Origin: Malurus cyaneus samueli
Lineage: Eukaryota; Chordata; Aves; Passeriformes; Maluridae
Reading direction: 5' to 3'
DNA: 64,000 nt
Assembly: GCA_009741485.1 (NCBI GenBank)
Contig: CM019218.1
Location: 40,901,894 to 40,965,893, forward strand
A model generated the notes under the pieces. It ran no database searches. It was not told where the DNA came from and saw nothing but the letters and a program-made list of their open reading frames with translations. A program made the position numbers and the translations under genes. Positions 21,871-33,700 of the stretch are shown here, in pieces; the first letter of the stretch is position 1, and each line of letters begins with the position of its first letter.

Positions 21871-24800
21871 GCTCAGAAATGCACTGTTATAAGCTTTCCT
21901 TCCTGCATTTTAAAATCTCTTCATTATTGCAAACCAAGTGAACATAAAGCACTAGAGTTTCTGAACTCCGGTAAAGCATCTATAGCAGCCTAGAGGTTTC
22001 TTAAGAATATTTTGTTTAATTATTCCTATCTCACCATTTTCTCTTTCTGCAGTCCAATTAAGAGCAAGTGAAAAGCCTGCTCTGCAATGAAGCTTTCTGC
22101 AATGTTTTTGTTCATTGCTGGAGGATAATCTCACACAGAAGGTAAGTTGAGGTGGATCCGTTTCCCACAGCCCGTTCTACCCTTGACTTCTCTGCACAGG
22201 TTGCTCCAACAAGAGCAGGGAATGATGCCAGGGCCAGCAGTGATACTGAGAATTGATATGTCACGAGGTACAGCAGGAATTATTCCTCCTATTCCCGATT
22301 CAGAAAGCAGAGAAACAGGATGCAAAGGTTTGAGATCTTTGAGGTTCAGACAAGGTCTCAGCTCCTGAGGGGCATGTGTTCATTGCAGTGTGTGGTTTTG
22401 TTTGGCTCTCCATGAAACCCCTGGTGAAAACCTCAAGGCCTCTGCAGATAAGCAGAAGGCTCGTCCCTCGTGTTCCTGAGTGATTCCCGTGGTGTCTCCA
22501 TGTCCTGGTTTCTCTTTAGAGCTGGAGAATCGTGAGGAGTTGGTCAGGATCACCCAAACCAGCGCTTCTCACTTTTACCAACCAGTGTGTGGTGATGACT
22601 GAGGGCCAGAAATGCCCTGATTCCAGTTTCACTCACCAAATCTGGAATGAATAGTCCCCCATCAGATTACCATTCTGCCCATCTTCCCACTTGAAAGAAT
22701 CTTCTCATTAATTTAGTCTGTTACCACAAACAATGGAAAAATGCAGACAGGTCTGTCCAGACACAGGCACAAGAAGGTCACGTAAAAAGGTTTTTGTGAC
22801 TTTGCCCTTTTTTTGCCTGTTAGAGATGGTTGGCTATCCTTTCCTCAACCAGCCAAATTTTGAGAAACAGGTTCCAACAGGCTATTTCTTTTCTACATCT
22901 ATCTGATGAGACAAACTTAAAGTAAAAAGTGTTTCCTTGAAACACAGGGAATCTTTTTATTAAGAAGCTAGCAACTTTGAAATTACAGATAAAACACATT
23001 TTGTTTAGTGACTATGCTACCTTTTTTTTTAAAAGAAAAAAAAGAAATGGCTTTAAAAGCAATTAAAAAGCAATCTCCTATAAACCTTGTTGTCTAAAGT
23101 GGAAAGAGAAATTGTTCTGTAAAATCCTGTACAATTATATCTATAAATATTTTGGCATCAAGATACATGAATGAAATTTAGTGGGATTTCAAATGCTGGT
23201 ACATAGTTAATGAATGTTTTAAATTTACTAAGTATATATTTTTCTTCAATTGCTAAATTACTTTTAAAATCCACATCCTATGAATGAAACAGAATAATTG
23301 AATATTCAATTAAAATAAACATAAATTGCCTCTCCATTAATATCCTGTATTCATAATTATATAGAATTAAAAAACCAAAAGTTTTCTTCGGCACAGGTAA
23401 AGGGAGAATAAAGTCCATTTTAGGGACAGGGGCAGAGTCTTATTTTACCAGGAGTGGAAATTCCTTGTCTCTTCATGGTCTGAAGTTTCTAATTGCAGCC
23501 CTTCTGACACCTGTTTACGAATTGGTTGTTTTGAGATACCAAAATATCACTTGTTATTCATCTCAGTCTTTTCCGTACTTCTGCATGTGTTCAGCAGGGG
23601 TGGGTGGTATTCCACTTTGGAACAAATCTCGCTTGTTGCCCTGTAAAATTGGGCTAATATTAGACACATTTAGAGCAGGTGCATGGAGGTGCTAGTACAT
23701 GATGTGAAAGGAAAAGACAGATCTATACAAGAAAAAGAATTGATCACAGCACATCCTTTCTTGTGACAAATCACAAAAATAATTAACGAGCTGTAGGTAC
23801 GTGACATGTGAGTTTGGCCACTCCACGTGCCATCTGCCTGCTTACGCGTCAGCCTGGGACACACATGTGCATTCCAGCAAAAAAAAAAGGAATCAAAAAT
23901 ATTTCCTTCTTTCCCACACAAACTTTTGTTGGTCTCAGGTAGACAGCAGTTCAAATGTGGCCTGGCTGCAGGGCAAAACACTACCCAGAAAATTCAGTCA
24001 AAGCAGATGTACTACTCTGGAAAAACTGTTGGGTTTGGGCTTTGTTTTTTGGTTTTGTTTTGGTTTTGTTTTGGGGGATTTCTTTATGAGAAATACATAA
24101 CTTCTCCTTCAGCTTCGGAAAAATCTTCATACATAGGAACAGAAAAATCCTGAAGCAAATCTTCAGCTGAAGAGATGCAGCAGAGCGTCCCTTCTGAGCC
24201 TGTCAACACAGTTAAATATTTGGAGATCTGGAATTTTCTTACTTCCTTGGCAACAAGCAGCTAAATTACTGGCATCAAAAATTTGTAAAATTATTAATGA
24301 ATTAAGTTTTCAAAAGAGAATCAAACAATACGACTGAAAAGGATAAAACCCCAGCATTTTGAAAAGTGTTTTTCTGTGATGCCTTTGACACCAAATGCTG
24401 CTATGATGGTAAAATATAGTACAGGAACACTAAAATAACTCATTTGTGATTTTATCACATATGTGAACTGTAGGCAGCACTAATTAATTTTGATAAAAAT
24501 CCTAATAGGGAATGCATATGTTGTAGCCCTAGAAAAGGAACACGCATGGCTTACAGTGACATAAAAAAAAATATGGTTTTTTGCAACAATTCCCATAGAG
24601 GATGAAATTCTGACCTTGCTTAATTGGAAAACCAAAATTCTACATAACTCAGTGGGACAGCCTCTTCATGGAATGAATATTTAGATTTGATTTTGTGGAT
24701 AGGCAAGAAAATAGATGTACCTGAAAGAACCTGTACTTATGATGGAAGAAAAGGTATCAATGGAGATTGATTTCATTATCAAATGGGAGAAATTGAAAGA

Positions 24801-27800
24801 AGGTAGAATGGAATTTTGTTTCTGTGAAAATAGCTAGCATTTGTCTTCTGAAACCCCGAAATTTCTAAAAAATAAAGCTTCTAATTTTTTTTTCTATTAT
24901 CAGCAGAAATACTTTTATTTTTAAATTTAAAAAATCATTTTCTGAATATAATTTGGTTAATATTTCAAGTTTGTTACAGGGAGTTGAAGAGCAACTGGTC
25001 TTGGTGAATACAAAAAGCAAAAATGTCCTTAGGTAATTGTGGTCATGACTGTCTATTTTGTGTAGACTACAGATGATCTGTTAGACTGGCTGAAAATCAG
25101 ATTTGGGGGAGCAGGGAGGATTTTATACCCACTTATCTGCGATATCAATAAAATATGCTATTTTTAATGTGATTTCCTCTATGTCCCTAGACTGCAATCT
25201 AGTTTCCTGCATTTCAGACTGGATTCAATTTCAGAGTAGATTTAATTTTCATTATCAATCCTGAAAACAGATTTTGCAATGGCAAGGGTTGTAAATGCTC
25301 CAGCGTGGCAAATCTTGAAGTGCACCCCTTTTCCTGAGCTCTGAGCGCTGATGGGAAGGCACAAGAAGAGCCTGTGCTGGTTTCAGCAAGAAAAGCTGCT
25401 CTTTTGGCTGGAGGGCAAAGCACTCCCTTGGGAAGTTGAGCGCCCGGTTCTGCTCCCATCAACCTTTTTGTTCCCAGATGTAATTTACAGTCCGTGTCCT
25501 GCAGAGAGTCAGGAGGATGAACAATGGCTCCCAGTTGTTTACTCCTGAAAAAGGCACCGACCCAGATTGGCACCCAGCGTGTGGATTCATCAGCCTGTTT
25601 TACTGGTTTGCCCCAGATCCCTAAAGGACTCGCTAATCCACCGCAGGCAAAGCCCTTCACGGCCCGAATGAAGGAATTCTGTGTCAGACCATGCGATCCC
25701 ATGGTTTTTGTTGCTCCCAGCGCTCCCAGTGCAGTCCCTGCTGTCCCTCGTGTCCCAGCAGGGCACAGGCAGCAAATCACGGTCCCGGTGCCCAGGGACA
25801 GCTCCAACAGCTCTGTCCCCACTCAGTTTCCGAGCTGAAAGCTGCAGGAAAATGCCCCCAGCACAGTCCCGGCTGTGCCAGCCCGCGGCACAATCACAGA
25901 GTGCATCAGTGACCCACTGAGTCACCGGCAGCTCTGTAGGGCTGGGGTGGGGGAATACAGGGGAAACTGAGGGCAGACGCGTTCTCTGGAGGTGATTTCT
26001 GCCTGTCTCTGCTCCTCCTTCCCCTGGCTGGCCTTCCCAGCACACACAGAACTCCCAGCAACTGGTACATCCAAGAGAAAAAAGAAAAAAGAAAGTGGCA
26101 ACACAGAATGCTGGGGATGAGCTGTCCTCTGTGTGCCCAGCATTTTGTACTCCCACTTTCATTTCTTTTGTATGCAGTTATACAATAGGTGAATCAAGCT
26201 TATTCTGAGCCATTTCCTGGATGTACTCATTCCTCCCCACTGTCTTTCCATTTCCTTCCTTTTGATTTTGCTTCATGACTTCTACCTTGACTTCTCTCTC
26301 TCTCTCTTCTCCATTAATTCCTCTTTTTCTTAGCCCCCATTCTTTCTTATCCAGTCTCTCTTCCATGCAGCATATTGGAATTATTAAATCAAACATTTAA
26401 AGCCCCAGAAGAGCAGGTGAGCTTTACAAAAGGCAAACATTCAGGAAACTCAGGAATCCCTTCATATTTGCATAACCAAACTGTTAACTGCTACATACAG
26501 ATAAATACTTGTTGCCCTTGTGCCTAATACAGACCTGACAAGAGCCATTCAGAGTCAAGGGAGGTTTTCCACTGATTTTGAGAGTTTTGAGTCAAGGCAG
26601 CTGTGATCAGGGTTTGGTTTAGTCCCAGTATCTGTATGATGGTAACTCTGTGTACTGTATCACATGTTTCCCCTGTAAATACATATATATATATATACAC
26701 ATACATAAAATCTGAGAGGATAGAGGGGTTGCATCAGATTTATGGCCACTGATAAAACCCCGAATTTTAGCTGGAACAATTTCTGTTCACTCCAGATGCG
26801 TTTGTGCCAGTCTTGCCACAGCCACGTACAACACACCCACATTTAAACTGTGTCTCAAACACAGCAGTGTGAAATGAGCAGCTCAGCCTCTCTTTTTCAG
26901 TCACAGAGAGCACTAAAACCAGACCTGGTCTATATATAAACAGAAACTTACTGAATTTCAGTAGTCTCCCTGTTAGTCAGTTTTAGGATCCCTTTGAAAG
27001 GTGGAAAGGAAGGAAGAGCATCCTAATTTTAGACCATAATAGGCATGTTTGCTTCCAGTTCCAGCTGTTTCCAGTGTGGCTCTAGGAGGGAAGGTGCAGG
27101 TGTGCACACATCATAGGATGAGCAGGGTGAGGAGGCTGACAGGCACAGCAGTGCTGGCTTTTGAAATGCTAAACTCTGGGTAAAATACATGCAAAGCAGT
27201 CTGCCCCTCTTGAATGTTTTAGGAATGCATTGCTACAGCAGCAGCATCTTATTCCTCAGAGGGGCAGTCCTTTTGCCTTGTTGGATGTGCAGACAGCAGC
27301 AGCAAACAGCATTTTCCCTGAAGCCTGTTAGCTGGGCAGGTTAAGCACTGCCAGGAATCCATGAGCTGGTGCAACAGCAGCAGTTTGTTTCCTAAGGTTT
27401 GATCCTTTCCTCCTGGGTACACCCAGACAGAGCCAGGATTGCTGTCTCCCTGAGCTCACCTGGAAAACAGGGACCCTGAGGAGGTGTCTCACATCCAGGG
27501 GGCACCAAGTGCCCCTCCATGGATAGGGAATGCCTGAGGCAGGAAACTCCTCCCCATTTTTCCCCTTGGAGCCTGATTCCTTAGCTCTACATATGTTGGA
27601 ATTGTCAAGTAGAAAAACCTACGACTTCTGAGGGAAGTTCTCTGTAGTGTAAACAAGCAGAAGAAGGTAATTCTGGGTGACTGAAGGCAGGGGTTTTGCG
27701 AGGCTGGGACAGAGGCACAGAAAATAGAATTCATAAAATTAGTGAGACAGAAACTCTGGTTTTGCACATCTCCATGTGCCAGAATTTCTGCTATAGAAAT

Positions 27801-30800
27801 AGGTAAGGGAGGAGCTGAGTGCTATTGCAAGACAACGAGTTTTTCTTGGGACTGGGAATTGTCACACTAGACTCTGCACTGCCTACTTATCAACTTGGCT
27901 TAAGTAACAATGAAAACCAACATTTTAGAAACTAAAAATAAACACTCATTTGGGATATTATTACATAGTTGTAAAAGTTCAATTATGGATTAAGTTTCTT
28001 TCATTAGAAAGAAATTCATGCCTAGAACAACACAGCTGTGTTTGAAAATATACCTTTATTACTGGCCAAAAATTTGGTTTATTTGCTTTGTCTTTTCTTT
28101 AGTAATATTGACTGACAATAACTAACTAAATTTAAGAAAATATATTACTTTCAATATGGTTTTGAAAATGTTCTTGCCATTCTGTTTCTGTCCTTTTGGA
28201 TTACTTTTTGAGAGATGTTTGACAGGATCTAGCAGCAAGAGATTTTACCCAGACCGAAATTCTATACAGAAAAAAAAGAAATTCAATGTTTTATGCAATT
28301 ATGCATCACAAAATTATAATATGTGGGTGATTTATGTAATACAATAATCATCAAATGACACAGTATGACATGATCATCTTTGAGTACCTAGAGTAGGTAT
28401 GAATACTCCTTTTTCAATAATTTGTGCCTCATTGATAAAGAAAACTTTTGTTCACGAATTCACCAGATTCTTCAGAACAGTGCATGTCTAAAAAATTTGC
28501 AATGTGTTCACAAATATTTAATTTGAAAAAATGTGCAACTGGTAATACATATGAGTTATTAGTTCACCTCTAAAACACTACTTATATTGTCTAAATATTT
28601 TACTGAAGTGCTGGAAGAATTAAGCTGGTCATGTCTGAACAGCTTTTTGAACAAGTTAGATCTGGAAAGCTATTAAGACTCCTTCAGATGTTAAAGTATC
28701 AGTCAACTTGCACTGAATTTACAAGAAATTATCTGTGTCTGAGTCATCTGAGATCTCAAAGATACATCATATGGGAGCAAATCCAGTGATATACAAATAG
28801 ATATGAGAGCTAGTGAGAGAATCTGTAATTTATCTGCTGTCCATTGTACTTTAAGTCTCATGAGTAGAAAGTACCTCTTCCTGCCTTTTGCACAGTACAT
28901 TCAGATGAAGAAATTTGTACACAAAAAGAGCTGAGGTTCACACTCCCCTCATTTTGTTTTCTATAATCGACCCTTCCATAATTGTTGCAGTAATTTAATG
29001 AAAATTTTCCCTAGGGGAATGGGTAGAAAGACAGAGATAATAGAAGGAATAAAAAAACTGTTCTGACAGATCTGGTACTATAATAAACTCCACATACCAC
29101 TGTCTAGCAAGCAGGAACTTCTAGATAATACCACAAAAAGAGTGTCACACTAAGCAGTTTTTTGAGAGTCTTGAGACAAAATGGAATGTGTTGAGTGCTT
29201 TGCTGCAAAGATTCTCATGCACAGAAGGAGAGTCACTGTTTGGTATTATCTAGCCCAGGAAGGATTGATCTGCATCAACATCAACATGATCTCTTACAAA
29301 TATATTACTCCCCAAGTGATGAATTATACAATGCATATCTCAAGGGGCATAGATGTGAGATAGGCTATGAATGTTCAAGAGTCTAGCTCATATACAGATA
29401 TAAGGATACTAAAGCTTATCTCAACTATTTAAGGATTCCTTTTTAACTTCTCCTCCCGTATTCAAATTCAGTTCTTCAATCCCAGTCTAGCTAGTTTTTC
29501 CTCTCTTCTTAATCACACACTTCTGTACAGACAGATATGGCTGAAACACAGTTCACATGGCCCTGTCTTTGCTGAACTTAGCAATTCCAAAATAATACTT
29601 TGCACTTTTTCTAGCTTTTGAGAACTAACTGAAGCACTCACAGAAACCTGAGAAATAAAGATATAAAAGCACAGCATACACTGCAAGTCACAAGCAGCCA
29701 GAAGCCCTTACTGAATGCCTGAGGAGGCTGAGGCTGCATTTACCTGCTATAAACATTCTAACCTCAGCTGTTAGTGGACATTTGGTCCCCTGCATGTCTC
29801 TCAAGCAGCCTTGAATTTGCTCCATTTTTGTTTAGACACAGAAATATTAGGCCAGAGAGAGAAAATGACCCCATGGCTGATGGCTTTGTTCCACACTCCT
29901 GGGTGAGAATCCAGGTCCTCCTTCCTCCGGGGAGCAGGCAGCTCAGCTGTATTTGCACATCTGCACAGCAAAGGCAGCTCCAGCCGCTGTCAGCTGAGCC
30001 TGCCCCACAGCTGAAAACATTGCAGGCGCCTTCTTTGGCATTGCCCATCAGCTAATTAGCCTTGCAGATAAGCCTAATGAGCTGGGACCAGCTACTCTCT
30101 GTTAGGGATCTATGGCTTTCAGGAACTGGTGTCTCCACATATCTGGTAATTCCAGATGAGGAAGCACCAGCAGGGAACAGCTCTCAGCCCTTTTCTGCTC
30201 TACACTGGAGCTGTGTCCCTCGTCCCTTGAGGTGAGCTTACCTGAAGAACACATCACACTGTAGGTTTAGTCACAAGTCACCTGTAGGGCTGCTTGTGCC
30301 CTGCCAGATAGGAGAGAGTACATCAAAGGAGCACTCTGTGCTTTCCCCACCTCCCTGCTCTTTCTCTTTGGCAAGGATCTGCAGGATTTCAGATTTTGGT
30401 GGTGTGGATTTCAACTGAAGCCAAAATCAGTAATAGATTTAAAGCCTAAAGCCAACAGATTCTAAAGCCTATTCAGTAACACACTTTAGTTTTGCCAAAT
30501 AAATTCTTTGCCAAGCAGGGAGTCTGGCCAAGAAAGACTAGGAAAAATTTCTCTGGGGGTTTAACTGGAGTAAGTGGTAAAATTTGGCAAGAAAGAAATT
30601 AATGTGAACATTAGGAAGGTCCTGTTGAGAGACCAGCTAAATGGTGGAATAGCTCTCGAGAACATGTTCACCCTTGCAGAAGAATAGAAGGAATGACTGG
30701 ACCTCTTTAACTATGGCTCTGTGATTCATTTACGAGGATCCCACATCTCCAGTGTTATACTTGGAACATCTGAACAGTCACTGAAACTAATACTAGGAAT

Positions 30801-33340
30801 TAATCACCCATGCTAGGATTGCCACTCCTCAGAGACTTTGCTGCAGACAAGGGGTGCTTTCAGCCACACAGCTTTCAGATTAAAATTCAGCTAGTAGGTT
30901 TTTCTGTTTCTTGAAACACAGGTTAATTACTTTATGGGAAAGAACATTGGTATTTAAACCTATCTCTTCTCTATTTGTGTTATTAACCCTCTTGCAGACA
31001 TCCTGCTTTGACATTTCTCAACTATCCATTTGACATCCCTGATGGATGGGATTTTATCAGTAGGTAGAAAATTACTGGCTGAAAAATTAGGAATAGTCTG
31101 AATATGAAATTATGAGATTCGTTTTTAATGGTCTCTTACTTTTTTACTCCAAACGAAGCATCAACTTATTTATACTTTACTGCACTCAGTGCCATTGTCA
31201 TGGAAAGAGGGCATGGTGCTCTGGGCTCTGCAATGCCATCAGAGCCTCACAGGATCAAGATCTTAGAATAATTTCTACTCCCTCACAGATTCAGTAATTG
31301 TTTCTAACACAAGAGAAAACATGTGGGTTGATGCATGATTGAGTGGAGAGTTCAAGACTCAGGCATTGTAAAGAAAAACATCTGTACAAAAAAAAGAGTT
31401 CTCATACAGAGATGTATGTGATCACTTAGGCCAAGTACACTCTCACTGCTGGGCTATTACACATTCTTCAGGGCTGTGCATGCTGAGCTATTACTTTGCA
31501 AATAATATTTGCTTTTTGGAGTGGTAGGCAGTGTTATAGGAATATTGGAATTAATAACTGTGCAGCTCTGACTTCCTTCAGAAATTCTTGTGAGTGCAGT
31601 GGTACAGAGAGAAAGAAATTATAGGTGAGAGGGACACAGGATTTGAAGCCAGGGAATAAGGACTGGGCTGAACACATTCTTTTCTGATTAGCATTATTAG
31701 CTGCTGCTCAGAAACATGAAATATATAATGATCTCTTTCTATAAATATGGTAGTAGAGTAAGAAAATATTTTAAAATCTGTTGTCCCTAAAAACATCAAG
31801 TCTACAGAGACAGCGACCTGAAGCACAGTGTACCTGTCAAATGTCCTTTAGATGACTCTGTGTAGCTCATTCATGTGCACAGTTTCAGCCATGCAACACT
31901 GACCATACAACCAACACTGAAGCATCCTTGTAAATCTGAGAGTCACAAGACATGTTATAGAAAACAGAGGGGAAAAAGGGGAGTTACCAGAGACGTTCAC
32001 ATGATGGTGGCTCCCTTTCCTTGAAACAAATCACAAGCTTACACACCAACACTGTCCTCAGGCTTTCTTTCCTATAGGCAGAGACTCCAATTTACCAGGC
32101 ATTTTGTTCCAACCCATGCCTTCCCCATTACTAAATAGTCAAAAAATTAGCCAGAACTTGATCCTATCTATCTTTAGGCTTTGGCTTCTGAATGTAAAAA
32201 CTTCCAGGTGAATTTGTCCTCTTAGAGCTAGAAAAGTAATTTTTGGTTTGAGTAGATTCCTTGTGCATGACAATGTAAAAATACCTTTTTCCCAAGACAA
32301 ACACAATTTTTGACAGTTTGAACCCTTTCAGTATTTTGAGATCTGGGTACTATCAGCCAGTTTTCAAGCATGGAAAGCAGTCTGAACTCAGATATTCAGC
32401 CCATCTTCAAAAAAACCCAAAAGGCTTGGGTTGTATCCTCAATGACCTCAAACTTAACAATAAAAGGAGCGCAAGATACAAATTAAAGTCTTACAAGTTT
32501 GGTCTGTCCCATGCTGGAAGTATTAAAATCAAGGAGCTTGTTTTCCCTGTGTCAGTCGTAAAGTTTAGCTTTGTTTAGGAATTGAAACCTCTGCCTAAGG
32601 CTGTGCACTTACAAACGTGGGACTGTTCAGTAAACCAACCTGCTTCACTAGGCCAAATACCGTGCTGAATTCTCTCCCTATGTATTCCCTAAAACCTGAC
32701 AGATTTTAGAGGGGGGAGGAAATTCCAAAGGCTCAAGAGTTTCTATAAATCTTAGTCTGTTTTCTGTTAAATTAAAGACACGAGAGAATTTTCCATCTCC
32801 GATGAGTGCTGTGAGTTGCAAAGAGGTGCAAACCAAAGGAGATGTGCAAAGCAGAGAAAAGGTGAGCTTGGAGAGAATTCAGAAACTTCCTATAAGACAA
32901 AAAATCTCAAGCTGTAGAAAGGAGACAAAAGCCACAATGTGAACAGAGAACTCATTTCCACCCAGCAATTAAGACTGTGTTGTCTCAATCAGTAATCACA
33001 GGAATCATTTGCATGTAACCACCACCTACTCACCCTAATCCTGGATAAACAAAACTTCACTTATTAATTTTATTTTTAATTCAGCATCAAGCACATTTCC
33101 TTAATTATTTTACATTTTTTTTCATTGGAATCAGAAACCATCTGTGGGGTTTATAAATAAACTCCAGTTGCCAGCCTCTGCATGTGGCTACATGAAGAAT
33201 GAAGGAAAGTCATAAATAACATGCCAGGTATTTTGCAACGAACTCTCTCCATTACAGTCAATAAACTGCACATCAGATGGGAAGCTGCAGAACAGTGTGG
33301 TACACAAGATTTGGAGGGATTTGGGTCTTTTTTGTTGGAG

Positions 33341-33360
33341 TTTTTTTTTTTTTTTTTTTT
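33341..33360. repeat. Poly-T tract (20 T)
   Basis: This is an uninterrupted run of 20 T, followed by further T-rich sequence with several tttg units up to about 33405. It is low-complexity; no parent element was recognised. Confidence 0.9.
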
Positions 33361-33633
33361 AATTTAGTTGGCTTTTGTTTGCTTGCTTATTTGGGTGTTT
33401 TTTTGCTACAATTTACTTTAAACTTGAAGAAATCCTCAGCATCCTCTTAAGGGAGACAAGGATATCAGCTATGCAAGTAGATTACAGAAAGGACCAGACT
33501 GGCATTCAAGGATTGGTTGGTTTAAATATTGCTCTGTATTTCCACACAGTAGCTATGCTGTTTGAATTCCTATGCAACTACTAATGGAGTTTCACTTTTG
33601 TGGAGACATTTCTTTTAAAAGGAGAGAAACTAC

Positions 33634-33700
33634 AGCAGAAATGTCTAATCTGGTTGTAAATGTCACTATAGCAGAAATGTCTAATTTGGTTGTAAATGTC
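33634..33700. repeat. Tandem duplication, period 36 bp, two copies
   Basis: A 31-bp unit starting agcagaaatgtctaat occurs at 33634-33664 and 33670-33700, with one difference (c or t) and a 5-bp spacer. The near identity suggests a recent local duplication or replication slippage. Confidence 0.9.

Noticed and set aside
26681..26697. Alternating TA run considered as a microsatellite of interest
   Set aside because: Only about eight dinucleotide units; ordinary low-complexity sequence.
29838..29920. Possible MIR-type SINE relic (aggccagagagagaaaatgacc ... ggtgagaatccaggtcctcc reads like a reversed MIR core)
   Set aside because: Similarity is short and patchy by eye; a profile search would be needed to support it.
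30540..30740. Stretch resembling the CR1 3' region (aggaaaaatttctctggggg, attaggaaggtcctg, gtggaatagctctcgag)
   Set aside because: The match is too loose and lacks the diagnostic ttggact / ttccaacc blocks.
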